In this document: positions 40,069 to 48,432 of the stretch, piece by piece
Layout: every line of letters begins with the position of its first letter
Position numbering within the stretch: the first letter of the stretch is position 1
Source of the DNA: Kiritimatiellia bacterium
Lineage (GTDB): Bacteria; Verrucomicrobiota; Kiritimatiellia; CAIQIC01; Lenti-01
Direction of reading: 5' to 3'
Length of the DNA stretch: 56,950 nt
NCBI GenBank assembly: GCA_017527155.1
Contig: JAFXQI010000044.1
Location: forward strand, 1 to 56,950
The notes under the pieces: model-generated
What the model was told of the DNA's origin: nothing
Seen by the model: only the letters and a program-made list of their open reading frames with translations
Database searches by the model: none
Program-made: the position numbers and the translations under genes

Positions 40069-41612
40069 GGGCGCCAGGAGACGACGCGGCGGTAGAGGTC
40101 GAGGTAGCGGGCGGCGGAGGCGGCCCAGTCGAATCGGACGGTCATCGCACGCTCGCGCATCCTGGTCATGTGGGTGGGGCGGTCGTACCAGGTGGAGACG
40201 GCCCAGGCCACGGTGTCGTGGAAGGCCTGCGCGGTCGCGGCGTAGAACTTGAAGCCGGTGCCGTCGCCGCTGCCTTCGTTGTACTGCTCGACGGTGTCCT
40301 CGAGGCCGCCCACGGCGTGGACGACCGGCAGCGAGGCATAGCGGAGGGCGTACATCTGCGCGAGGCCGCACGGCTCGAAGAGCGACGGCATCAGGAAGAA
40401 GTCGCTCCCGGCGTAGATGCGGTGGGAGAGGTCTTCGGAGTAGCCGATGACCGCGGCGACGCGTCCGGGGTAGCGGTGCTGGAGGTCGCGGAGCATCTCC
40501 TCCGCGGCGGGGTCGCCGGAGCCGAGGACCGCCAGCTGGACGTGCATCTCGCCGAGGACCCAGGGGAGGACGTCGCGCAGAAGGCCGAGGCCTTTCTGGT
40601 CGGCGAGGCGCGTGACCATGCCGAGGACGGGTACGGCGTCGTCGAGGGCGAGGCCGAGACGGTGCTGGAGGTCGCGTTTGCAGAGGATTTTGCCGATGAG
40701 CGAATTGTGGCCGTAGGAGGCCGCGATGCGTGGGTCGCGCTCGGGATCCCAGATGTCGTAGTCGGCGCCGTTGAGGATGCCCTGGAAAGTGTCCCCGCGG
40801 CGGCGCACGAAGTCGGAGAGTCCGGCGCCCGCCGGCTCGGAGCGGATTTCGGCGGCGTAGGTGGGGGAGACGGTGGTGACGGCGTCGGCGTAGACCCATC
40901 CGCCCTTGAGGAGGTTGAGGGCGCCGCAGGATTCGAAGGTGTCGGGCGTGTAGTATTCGGGGGCGGAGAGGCCGATGTAGGGGAGGACGGAGGGATGGGT
41001 GTAGCCCTGGTAGGCCTGGTTGTGGACGGTCAGGACGCTGCCCGTGCGCTCGAAGCCGCGGGAGGTGCCGGTCTTGCGCCAGGCGTCGAGCATGGCGGGC
41101 ATCATGGCGGTGGGCCAGTCGTGGACGTGCACGACGTCGGGAATCCATCCGCGCACGCGGCAGAGTTCGGCGGCGGCCATGCAGAGGAGGCCGAAGCGGA
41201 AGGCCTGGTCGCCGTAGTCGCCGTTGCGGTCGGCGTAGACGCCGTCGCGGGCGAAGTAGCGGTCGTGCTCGACGAACGCGGTCGGGATGCCGCCCGCCGC
41301 TACCGTACGCCAGATGCCGCAGCCGTTGATCTCGCCGTTGCCGCAGGGAACCTGGAGGCCGCCCGCGGGTTCGAGGGCGTGGCGGGCGCGGTCGATGGAG
41401 GCGTAGAGCGGCAGGACGGTGCGGACGTCGGCGCCCGCCGCGCGCAGGGCCTTGGGAAGGCTCGCCACGACGTCGCCGAGGCCGCCGCACTTGGCGTAGG
41501 GCGCGCACTCGGAGGAGACGAAGAGAATCCGCAGGGGGCGCGGGGACGGCGTCGCGTCGGGTGCGGGGGAGGGGACGGCATGGGGGCGGGCACGGTGGGA
41601 TTTCGTTTTCAT
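40065..41612 (-). CDS. glgA: Glycogen/starch synthase (GT5)
   Basis: This 515-residue ADP/UDP-glucose-dependent synthase shows the family N-terminal motif AKCGGLGDVV in place of KxGGL, EC/SSEC before it, and VHVHDWPTAMMP (a His/Asp pair). The C-terminal MPSLFEPCGLAQMYALRYASLPVV holds the E-x7-E catalytic motif, and it ends in GTGFKF...RFDWAASAARYLDLYR. It makes alpha-1,4-glucan for storage. Its ATG overlaps the stop of paralogue 3 as ATGA. A TGGACT-17-TAGAAT promoter 7 nt before the ATG would allow separate expression. Confidence 0.93.
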   Translation of the reverse strand: MKTKSHRARPHAVPSPAPDATPSPRPLRILFVSSECAPYAKCGGLGDVVASLPKALRAAGADVRTVLPLYASIDRARHALEPAGGLQVPCGNGEINGCGIWRTVAAGGIPTAFVEHDRYFARDGVYADRNGDYGDQAFRFGLLCMAAAELCRVRGWIPDVVHVHDWPTAMMPAMLDAWRKTGTSRGFERTGSVLTVHNQAYQGYTHPSVLPYIGLSAPEYYTPDTFESCGALNLLKGGWVYADAVTTVSPTYAAEIRSEPAGAGLSDFVRRRGDTFQGILNGADYDIWDPERDPRIAASYGHNSLIGKILCKRDLQHRLGLALDDAVPVLGMVTRLADQKGLGLLRDVLPWVLGEMHVQLAVLGSGDPAAEEMLRDLQHRYPGRVAAVIGYSEDLSHRIYAGSDFFLMPSLFEPCGLAQMYALRYASLPVVHAVGGLEDTVEQYNEGSGDGTGFKFYAATAQAFHDTVAWAVSTWYDRPTHMTRMRERAMTVRFDWAASAARYLDLYRRVVSWRP

Positions 41613-42571
41613 CGCATGGATTCTATGCCGCGGATTTCATGAAGTCCAGCGCGGTTTTCGGGGGCGGTCGGAGGGGGAGCGTGCGCGAGGAACCAATCGA
41701 TGGCGCGGCGGCGCAGGCGTTCGGAGTCCGGTGAAAGGCCGGTGCTTCGCAGGAAACGGAGGATTTCGCGGCGGGTCGCTTCCTCGAGGGCCGCATCGGG
41801 GATGGCCGGGAGGGCGGCGCGGGCCTTCCGGGATCGACCGGGGTTTTCGCGCCGGGCACGCAGCATGGGCGGGATGCCGAGGGCCGCGTCGACGTGCTTG
41901 CGCAGGCGGCTGAAGTTGCGGTGGGTGCGGAGGAGGGCCTGCAGGCGGCGTCGGGCGGCGGCGCAGGGCGCGCGGAGGTCGGCGGGAAGGGGGCGGTCGG
42001 GGGTTGCGCCCGGAAGAAGCCACTCCAGCGGAAGGCGTTCGTCCAGCCGGAGGAGGGCGCGGAGGCGGATGGCGAGAAGGCGGTACTTCGAGAGGGTGCT
42101 GTAGTTCGTCGCGATGCGGTGGTCCGCCAGCCAGCCCTTCAGGCCCGGTCCGCGCGAGGCGATGCGGCGGGCCCCCGTGGGGGAGGTGGAGTAGTCCGTG
42201 CCCGCGTCCAGCGTGGGCGTGAGGTCCGCCAGGCGCGATCCCAGGCGCAGGCGTACGAGGAGGGTGCGGGGCTTTTCCGCGCAGTCGTTTGCGAGTTCGG
42301 CGTCGGTCGGCGTGCCGCGCAGGGAGGGACTCTCCGGGTGCGGGGCGCGGAGACGGTGGCGGCGGCGGACTTCGGCGAGGATCGCGAGGCCGGTTTCGGT
42401 CACGGCGAACGCGCCGATCGCCAGCGGGGCGAAGGCGGCGGCGAAGAGGCCGCCGGTGACTTTGGCGGCGGGATGGTCGGGGACGATGTTGTTCGGGGCG
42501 AGAAGGCCGGAACAGAGGTCGCGGGCAAAGGCGGCGGTTTCGGAGAGGATGGTGCGGAGGGTGTGTTTCAT
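41609..42571 (-). CDS. Unknown membrane-anchored Arg-rich protein, paralogue 3 of 3
   Basis: This 320-residue protein is closest to paralogue 1: hydrophobic segment about 38-60, [69 protein letters not shown] and [20 protein letters not shown]. The C-terminal part, Arg-rich and helical, is unlike that of the other copies. The ATG is the last codon of leader element E8 (TTGACA-17-CACACT-8-ATG). It heads a run with glgA and the MobA-like gene. There is no function assignment. Confidence 0.85.
   Translation of the reverse strand: MKHTLRTILSETAAFARDLCSGLLAPNNIVPDHPAAKVTGGLFAAAFAPLAIGAFAVTETGLAILAEVRRRHRLRAPHPESPSLRGTPTDAELANDCAEKPRTLLVRLRLGSRLADLTPTLDAGTDYSTSPTGARRIASRGPGLKGWLADHRIATNYSTLSKYRLLAIRLRALLRLDERLPLEWLLPGATPDRPLPADLRAPCAAARRRLQALLRTHRNFSRLRKHVDAALGIPPMLRARRENPGRSRKARAALPAIPDAALEEATRREILRFLRSTGLSPDSERLRRRAIDWFLAHAPPPTAPENRAGLHEIRGIESMR
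41620..41648 (-). promoter_or_regulatory. glgA internal promoter (leaderless type)
   Basis: -35 TGGACT (41643-41648), 17-bp spacer, -10 TAGAAT (41620-41625), 7 nt to the ATG. It lies inside the end of paralogue 3. Confidence 0.45.
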
Positions 42572-42633
42572 GGGAGGGGAGTGTGGGGGATGGGGGAAAA
42601 TGTGTCAATGTTTTTCCTGAAAGAAAATGATGG
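42569..42633 (-). promoter_or_regulatory. 65-bp leader element, copy E8
   Basis: -35 TTGACA (42603-42608), 17-bp spacer, -10-like CACACT (42580-42585), 8 nt, ATG of paralogue 3. Upstream block CATTTTCTTTCAGGAAAAAC. Confidence 0.75.
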
Positions 42634-42669
42634 GTGGAAAACAGAATCGAGAAGGGGAGAGGGGTGGGG

Positions 42670-43161
42670 TCAGGGGGCGGGGGACTGGGCGCGGATCTTG
42701 GCGATGAGGATGGTGGTGGAGAGGCCGGGGACCATGGGGGCGAGGAGGACCTGGCCGCCGCGGGCTTCGACGATGTCGCGGCCGCTGACGTAGCCGGCCC
42801 AGTCGGAGGCCTTGACGAGGACGTCGGGGAGGAGTTCGGAGACGAGGGCCTTGGGTTCGTCTTCGTCGAACCAGGTGACGTAGTCGACGCACTCGAGGGC
42901 GGCGATCATGCGGGCGCGGTTCCGTTCGTCGACCATCGGGCGCTCGGGGCCCTTGAGGCGTCGGACGCTGGCGTCGGTGTTGAGGGCGACGACCAGGACG
43001 TCGCCCTGCGAGCGCGCGAACTGGAGGGTGGAGGCGTGTCCGGCGTGGACGAGGTCGAAGCAGCCGTTTGTGAAGACGATACGGCGTCCGGCGGCGCGCA
43101 GGCGGTTGCATTCTTCCGCGAGGGCGGAGCGGGTCATGATTTTTTTCTCGGCATCTCTCAT
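42670..43161 (-). CDS. rfaE2: RfaE2-like heptose-1-phosphate adenylyltransferase
   Basis: This 163-residue cytidylyltransferase-fold protein has FTNGCFDLVHAGH (HxGH motif) and ISTTILIAKI-type ending (LSTTILIAKIR). It matches the adenylyltransferase half of HldE (RfaE2), which forms ADP-heptose from heptose-1-phosphate and ATP in LPS core synthesis. Related glycerol-3-phosphate cytidylyltransferases share the fold. Start 43161 (MRDAEKK) is preferred; the internal Met 9 residues on is possible. It is divergent from ksgA. Confidence 0.87.
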   Translation of the reverse strand: MRDAEKKIMTRSALAEECNRLRAAGRRIVFTNGCFDLVHAGHASTLQFARSQGDVLVVALNTDASVRRLKGPERPMVDERNRARMIAALECVDYVTWFDEDEPKALVSELLPDVLVKASDWAGYVSGRDIVEARGGQVLLAPMVPGLSTTILIAKIRAQSPAP

Positions 43162-43208
43162 GGCAAGTCTTACCTTCCGGGGAGTACCGATAGCAGAAAA
43201 GCCGCCGC

Positions 43209-44105
43209 ATGGACACTCCAAAAACCAGCCTTCCGTTTCCCGACCCCGCGCATCCTTCGGAGGTGCGGGCGTTCCTGCGCGGGGCGGGGTTCCATCCGTC
43301 GCGGGTGCTGGGGCAGAATTTCCTGATCGACCGGAACATCCTGGACATCGTGGTGGGGGCGGCGGAGGTGGAGGCGGGGACCGAGGTGCTGGAGGTGGGG
43401 CCGGGTCTGGGGGCGCTGACGGAGGCGTTGCTGGCGAAGGGGGTGCGTTTGACGGCGGTGGAGAAGGACAAGCGGCTGGCGGGGTGGCTGCGGGAGCGGT
43501 ACGCGGGGAGGGAGCATTTCTCGCTGCACGAAGGGGATGCGCTGGAGGCGGACTGGCGGGCGCTGTGTCCGGGGCCGGGGCGGGTGCTGGTGTCGAACCT
43601 GCCGTACGCGATCGCGGCGCGGCTGCTGGTGGACTTGGCGGCGCTGCCGCATCCGCCGGTGCGCATGGTGGTGACGGTGCAGCGGGAGGTGGCGGACCGG
43701 ATGGCTGCGGCGCCGTCGACGGCGGATTACGGGCTGCTGAGCATCCTCCTGCAGCGGAAATACGCGGTGTCGGTGGTCAAGCAGGTGGCGCGGACGTGTT
43801 TCTGGCCGCCGCCGGAGGTGCAGTCGACGGTGTGCCGGCTGGATTTGCGTCCGGAGGGGGAGCGGGGGCGGGCGGACGACGGGGAGTTCCGGCGGATCCT
43901 GCGGCTGGCGTTTTCGGCGCGGCGGAAGACGCTGGCGCGGTCGCTGAGGGGGGAGGCGGAGGACGTGGCGGGGGTGCTGGAGAAGGCGGGAGTGGCGGCG
44001 ACGGCGCGGGCGGAGGAGTTGGGGCCGGAGGTGTGGGACGGGGTGGTGTTCGGGTTGGGGAAGGGGAAAGCGGCTCGCTCGGAGAGATCGCCCCAACAGG
44101 GGTGA
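43209..44105 (+). CDS. ksgA: 16S rRNA adenine dimethyltransferase
   Basis: This 298-residue enzyme has QNFLID, EVGPGLGALTE (SAM-binding), EKD and SNLPYAIA (NLPY active site) and the C-terminal helical domain. It dimethylates two adenosines near the 3' end of 16S rRNA. The last residues (KAARSERSPQQG) derive from an intergenic repeat at 44070-44104 that also provides the stop codon. It is divergent from rfaE2. Confidence 0.95.
   Translation: MDTPKTSLPFPDPAHPSEVRAFLRGAGFHPSRVLGQNFLIDRNILDIVVGAAEVEAGTEVLEVGPGLGALTEALLAKGVRLTAVEKDKRLAGWLRERYAGREHFSLHEGDALEADWRALCPGPGRVLVSNLPYAIAARLLVDLAALPHPPVRMVVTVQREVADRMAAAPSTADYGLLSILLQRKYAVSVVKQVARTCFWPPPEVQSTVCRLDLRPEGERGRADDGEFRRILRLAFSARRKTLARSLRGEAEDVAGVLEKAGVAATARAEELGPEVWDGVVFGLGKGKAARSERSPQQG
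44070..44104. repeat. Intergenic repeat, copy 1, forming the ksgA 3' end
   Basis: CGGCTCGCTCGGAGAGATCG followed by CCCCAACAGGGGTG. It resembles 44141-44173 and overlaps the end of ksgA. Confidence 0.85.
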
Positions 44106-44140
44106 TGGGGAGGGCGGAGGACGGGGAGGGAAGGGGGAGG

Positions 44141-44173
44141 CGGCTCGCCCGGAGAGCTCGCCCTACCGGGGTG
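44141..44173. repeat. Intergenic repeat, copy 2
   Basis: CGGCTCGCCCGGAGAGCTCG followed by CCCTACCGGGGTG. Direct repeat of 44070-44104, placed just before the stop of the convergent flippase gene. Confidence 0.85.
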
Positions 44174-44176
44174 GAG

Positions 44177-45667
44177 TCAGGATTTCGGGGCCTTGAGGAG
44201 GGCCATGTCGGAGGGGGTGAAGATGCGGGAGAGGAAGAGGATGGGGAGGGTGGGGACGCCGGCGAGGGGGATGCGGAGCCAGGGGGAGGCGTCGGAGAGG
44301 AGGCGGTCGATCAGGTGGTAGGCGGCGGCGCAGGCGAGGATCCCGGCGAGGAGGCGGACGGGGCGGAGGTCGGCAAGGACGAGCCAGCGGGGGGCGCGGA
44401 GGACGGCCAGGAGGAAGACGGCGAGGGCGGCCATGCTCGCGAAGGTCGCCACCGCGGCGCCGGGGGCGCCCCAGCGGGGCACGATCGCGAAGTCGACGGC
44501 GAGGTTCAGTAGCGCCGCCGCCAGGGTGGCGCCGCCGACCAGGCGGGAGCGGTCCTGCGCGAGAAGGGCGCGGCTGGCCACCATCGAGAGGAGGAAGGCG
44601 AGCGGGATGGGGGCGATCCAGGGCATGAGGTCGGCGGCGTTGCGGAAGTCGGGGGCGGCCAGAATCGCGAAGATGTCGTGGCGGAAGACGTGGAGGGCGA
44701 GGCCGAGGATGGCTCCGAGTCCGGTCATGTGCCGGACCATGAGGCTGAAGAGGCGGCGCATGCCGTCGGTGGGCGGCAGGGCGGCGGCGGCGCCGCCGCC
44801 GGCGTTGCGGCGGTTGGCGGCGGCGTAGAGGTGGGGGATGACGAGGTCGAGGAGGCTGGCGCCGGTGACGTAGGCCATCATGGCGATGTTCATCGCGAGG
44901 GTGTATTCGGCGACGACGGCCATGTCGCGGAAGGCGAGCAGGAGGTAGCGGTCGGCGAGGCGGAAGAGGATTTCGCCAGTCATCATCGGCAGGAGCGGGA
45001 TGCCGAAGGCGAGGACGTCGCGGACGCCTTCGCCGGGCGGCGGCTCGGCGGGGCCGGGGTGGCGGTCGAAGGCGAGGACGGCCAGGGCGAGGACGGCGAG
45101 CCACGCGGTCCAGATCCAGAGGGAGTGGGAGAAGGACGCGGCGGCCCAGGCGCCGGCGGCGAAGACGGCGACGAACCAGAGGTCGTTCTGGAAGAGCTGG
45201 ATGGTGCGGAGGGTGCCGATGCGGTTGCAGCCGAGGGCGTAGAAGACGCGGTAGAGGAGCCAGAGGGTGAGGCCGAGGTCGGCCCAGAGGCAGAGGAGGT
45301 CGGCGGGGGCGATCCCGGGAAGGCGGCCGATCGCGAGGAGGACGGCGGCGACGGCGCCGGCGGCGAGCCATCCGGGCAGGGCGAGGCGGCGCAGGAGGAG
45401 CGAGAGCCAGCCCTTCTGGCGGGCGGCGGGGAGTCCGGGCAGGCGGCGGGCGAGGAATTCGTAGGCGCCGAGGGCGAGGAGGGTGGCGAGGAAGGTGACG
45501 GTGGTGACGGCGAGGGTGAGGGAGCCGTAGAGTTCCTTGGGAAGCTGCCCGGTCAGCAGGCGCGAGCGCACGGGGCTGAGCAGGAAGCGGAGGCCGACGT
45601 AGCCGAACGAGAGGAGGAAGAAGCCGGAAAGGCGGCGCGCGGGGCGGGATTGCTCTTGATTGTCCAT
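44177..45667 (-). CDS. Polysaccharide flippase (Wzx/MATE-like)
   Basis: This 496-residue integral membrane protein has 12-14 predicted helices. The N-terminus (GFFLLSFGYVGLRFLLSPVRSRLLTGQLPKELYGSL) is typical of polysaccharide-biosynthesis (RfbX/Wzx) transporters. It should flip lipid-linked glycan across the membrane. The sugar is unknown. It is divergent from a glycosyltransferase, with which it may cooperate. The ATG is at 45667. Confidence 0.85.
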   Translation of the reverse strand: MDNQEQSRPARRLSGFFLLSFGYVGLRFLLSPVRSRLLTGQLPKELYGSLTLAVTTVTFLATLLALGAYEFLARRLPGLPAARQKGWLSLLLRRLALPGWLAAGAVAAVLLAIGRLPGIAPADLLCLWADLGLTLWLLYRVFYALGCNRIGTLRTIQLFQNDLWFVAVFAAGAWAAASFSHSLWIWTAWLAVLALAVLAFDRHPGPAEPPPGEGVRDVLAFGIPLLPMMTGEILFRLADRYLLLAFRDMAVVAEYTLAMNIAMMAYVTGASLLDLVIPHLYAAANRRNAGGGAAAALPPTDGMRRLFSLMVRHMTGLGAILGLALHVFRHDIFAILAAPDFRNAADLMPWIAPIPLAFLLSMVASRALLAQDRSRLVGGATLAAALLNLAVDFAIVPRWGAPGAAVATFASMAALAVFLLAVLRAPRWLVLADLRPVRLLAGILACAAAYHLIDRLLSDASPWLRIPLAGVPTLPILFLSRIFTPSDMALLKAPKS

Positions 45668-45754
45668 CGGGTGGGGCCTATGGTGGAGGATTGCGGGCCG
45701 GCGCCGGCCCATCGCGGCCATCATGGCACAACCGGCGGCGGCAACGCAAGCACC

Positions 45755-46648
45755 ATGACCCCGCGCGCGTCCATCATCATTCCCAGCAACCGGCGCCCCT
45801 GCCTGGAGGCGGCGCTGGAGTCGGTACGGCGCGGGCGGACGGGGGTGGCGTACGAGGTGGTCGTCGTGGGCGAACTGCCGCCGGGGATGGGGGCGTTGCG
45901 GGCGCCGGAACGGTTCGTGCCGTGCGAGGGACTGGGTACCGGCGCGATGCGCAACCTGGCGGCGCGCGGGGCGGAGGGAGAGGTACTGCTGTTCACCGAC
46001 TCGGACTGCATCGTGGACCCGGACTGGCTGGAGCGGGCGGTTGCGGCGTGCACCGCGGAGAGGCCGATCGTGGCGGGGGGAATCCGGTTCCCCGAGGAGA
46101 ACGCGTGCGACTGCGGGGACAATCTGGCGATCTTCCATGCGGTACACGTGTCGCGCCGGGCGGGGCCGCGCGGGGCGTGGGGAATCGGGACGAACAACCT
46201 GGCGGTGCGGCGGGAGGCGTTCGGGCGGCTGGGGGGCTTCGATGACCGGCTGAGCAGCGGGGAGGACGCGGATTTCCTGCACCGGGCGGTGGCGGCGGGG
46301 ATGCCGGTGTGGTTCGATCCGTCGTTCGCCGTGAAGCACTGCAGCGGCCGCACGACGCCGGAAAGCCTCCGCCAGCACGCCCGCTGGTACGCCGAGGGAA
46401 CCCTGCGGCTCCTGCGCGGCGGGAACGCGGCCCCGGCCCGCGGCGTGCGCGCCGACGCGGTGCTGGGCGCGTTGCCCGGCGGGGCCGCGTTCTGGAGCGC
46501 GGTGAAGGCGACGGCGGCGGTGCTCGGCATCGTCGCGTTCCATCCCCCGTTCTGGCGGCTGGCGCGGGCGTGGCCGTGGGCGTGGTGGTTCCTGTACTGC
46601 CGGCGGCGGGAGATGTTCCGGCAGTACCGTCGCGGGGATGTGACGTGA
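45755..46648 (+). CDS. Family 2 glycosyltransferase
   Basis: This 297-residue protein has a GT-A fold N-terminal domain (SIIIPSNRRPCLEAALESV, FTDSDCIVDPDWLE with the DxD-type DSD, and GGFDDRLSSGEDADFLHR). The C-terminal about 60 residues have a membrane-associated helix (FWSAVKATAAVLGIVAF... PWAWWFLYC). It probably adds a sugar to a lipid-linked glycan. Next to the divergent flippase, it suggests envelope polysaccharide synthesis. Its stop overlaps the following permease start as GTGA. Confidence 0.85.
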   Translation: MTPRASIIIPSNRRPCLEAALESVRRGRTGVAYEVVVVGELPPGMGALRAPERFVPCEGLGTGAMRNLAARGAEGEVLLFTDSDCIVDPDWLERAVAACTAERPIVAGGIRFPEENACDCGDNLAIFHAVHVSRRAGPRGAWGIGTNNLAVRREAFGRLGGFDDRLSSGEDADFLHRAVAAGMPVWFDPSFAVKHCSGRTTPESLRQHARWYAEGTLRLLRGGNAAPARGVRADAVLGALPGGAAFWSAVKATAAVLGIVAFHPPFWRLARAWPWAWWFLYCRRREMFRQYRRGDVT

Positions 46649-47643
46649 GAGGGCGGGGCGGACTCTGGATCCTGCTGGCGGCGTTGCCGTTCCTGGCGCT
46701 GCTGGCGGTGTCGCTGGGACGCTATCCGCAGGCAGGGTTCGTGCCGGTGGGGCATCTGGCGGACGACGTGCTGCTGCGGACGATTTTGATCGAGGTGCGC
46801 CTTCCGCGCGTGCTGCTGGCGCTGCTGGCGGGGGGCGTGCTGGCGGGGGCGGGGTTCGTGTTCCAGATGGTGTTCGCCAATCCGCTCGTCGAGCCGGGTT
46901 TCCTCGGCGTGTCGCAGGGGGCGGCGCTGGGGGCGGCGGCGGTCATCGTCGCCTACGGCTGGGCCCCTGCCGGCGTGCAGGCCGCCGCGGCGGGCGGCGC
47001 GATGCTGGGACTGGGGGCGACGTGCGCCCTGGCGCGGCGGTTCCGGTTCGGCGGATGGATTCTGCGGCTCGTGCTGGCCGGCATGGCGGTATCCGCGGTG
47101 GCGGGGGCCGGACTCGCCTTCGTCAAGCTCGTCGCCGAGCCCACGCGCGACTTGCAGGACATCACGTTCTGGATGATGGGCGGCCTCTGGAACGCGAGCT
47201 TCCCGGCGCTGGCGTCGGTGGTCCCCGCGGCGCTGGGATCGCTGGCGGTGCTGTGGGCGATGCGGTGGCGGCTGAACGTGCTGTCGCTCAACGACCGCAC
47301 GGCGCACTCCGTGGGCCTCTCCCCGCGGCGCGACAAGACGGTGTTGCTGGTCGCCGCGGCCGTCGGTACCGCGTCGGTCGTCTCCGTGTGCGGCCTGGTG
47401 GGGTGGGTGGGGTTGCTCGTGCCGCATCTGGCGCGCGCGCTGTACGGGGCCGACGCCCGGCGCGCCCTGCCCGCTTCCATCCTGCTCGGCGCCGCGCTCG
47501 TGCTGGCGTGCGACACCGTCGCGAGGACCGTCCTTCCCGGCGAAATCCCGCTGGGACTGCTTACCAGCCTGTTCGGGGCCGTTGGCTTCGCCGTCATGGT
47601 TTCGCGGCGTCCGCCCCTGCGGGGTGGGGGAGGCGACGCGTGA
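46645..47643 (+). CDS. FecCD/BtuC-type ABC permease
   Basis: This 332-residue permease has about nine or ten helices with RLPRVLLALLAGGVLAGAG, the conserved NPLVEPGFLGVSQGAALGA and CGLVGWVGLLVPHLAR of vitamin B12/siderophore importers. It should transport a metal chelate or cobalamin. The GTG start overlaps the glycosyltransferase stop. No periplasmic binding protein is encoded beside it. Confidence 0.9.
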   Translation: MRGRGGLWILLAALPFLALLAVSLGRYPQAGFVPVGHLADDVLLRTILIEVRLPRVLLALLAGGVLAGAGFVFQMVFANPLVEPGFLGVSQGAALGAAAVIVAYGWAPAGVQAAAAGGAMLGLGATCALARRFRFGGWILRLVLAGMAVSAVAGAGLAFVKLVAEPTRDLQDITFWMMGGLWNASFPALASVVPAALGSLAVLWAMRWRLNVLSLNDRTAHSVGLSPRRDKTVLLVAAAVGTASVVSVCGLVGWVGLLVPHLARALYGADARRALPASILLGAALVLACDTVARTVLPGEIPLGLLTSLFGAVGFAVMVSRRPPLRGGGGDA

Positions 47644-48419
47644 CCTCCGCGCCCGCCCTGCGCCTCGACGGCGTCACCTACACCTATCCCGGGGCCGCGT
47701 CCCCCGCCGTGGACGGAGTCGCGTTCGACCTCCCGCGCGGTGCCAGCATGGCGCTCCTCGGACCCAACGGCGCCGGGAAAAGCACCCTCCTCGACCTGCT
47801 GCTCCGCTGGAAGACGCCCTCCTCCGGTCGCATCGAACTCGCCGGGCGCCCGCTGGAAAGCCATGCGCGCACGGAACTCGGCCGCGCCGTCTCGCTGGTG
47901 CCGCAGGGGGAGGTCGCGCGGTTCGCGTTCACGCTCCGCGAGTACGTGCTGTTCGGGCGCGCGCCGCACGTCGCGGCGCTGGCCATGCCGGGACCGGACG
48001 ACGAAGCGGCGGCCGACGCCGCGCTGCGCGATGTCGGCCTCGCTGCGCTGTCCGACCGCGACGTCGGGACCCTCAGCGGCGGCGAGCGCCAGCTCCTGCT
48101 GCTCGCGCGGGCGATGGCGCAGCAGACGCCGCTGATGCTGCTCGACGAACCCACCAGCGCGCTCGATCCGGCCAATACCGCCCGCGTCGCCCGCATCCTC
48201 CGCACCCTGCGCGACCGGGGGACCACGCTGCTCTGGACGACCCACGATCCGTCCTTCGCCGCCGCCGAAGCGACCCACGCCGCGCTCCTGCGCGCCGGGC
48301 GCCTGCTGGCCGCCGGGCCCGCGGACGAGGTCCTGTCGGCGGATGCGCTCACTGCCCTATACGGCACCCCGTTGAAGACCCTGCGGCACGAGGGGCGGAC
48401 CTTGGTCTACGCTCCGTAG
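47640..48419 (+). CDS. FecE/BtuD-type ABC ATPase
   Basis: This 259-residue ATPase has Walker A GPNGAGKST, signature LSGGERQ, Walker B LMLLDEP and H-loop TTHD. The GTG start overlaps the permease stop as GTGA. It pairs with the permease and completes the cytoplasmic half of an importer. The convergent U32 gene ends 13 bp away. Confidence 0.93.
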   Translation: MTSAPALRLDGVTYTYPGAASPAVDGVAFDLPRGASMALLGPNGAGKSTLLDLLLRWKTPSSGRIELAGRPLESHARTELGRAVSLVPQGEVARFAFTLREYVLFGRAPHVAALAMPGPDDEAAADAALRDVGLAALSDRDVGTLSGGERQLLLLARAMAQQTPLMLLDEPTSALDPANTARVARILRTLRDRGTTLLWTTHDPSFAAAEATHAALLRAGRLLAAGPADEVLSADALTALYGTPLKTLRHEGRTLVYAP

Positions 48420-48432
48420 CCATGGTGCGCGA

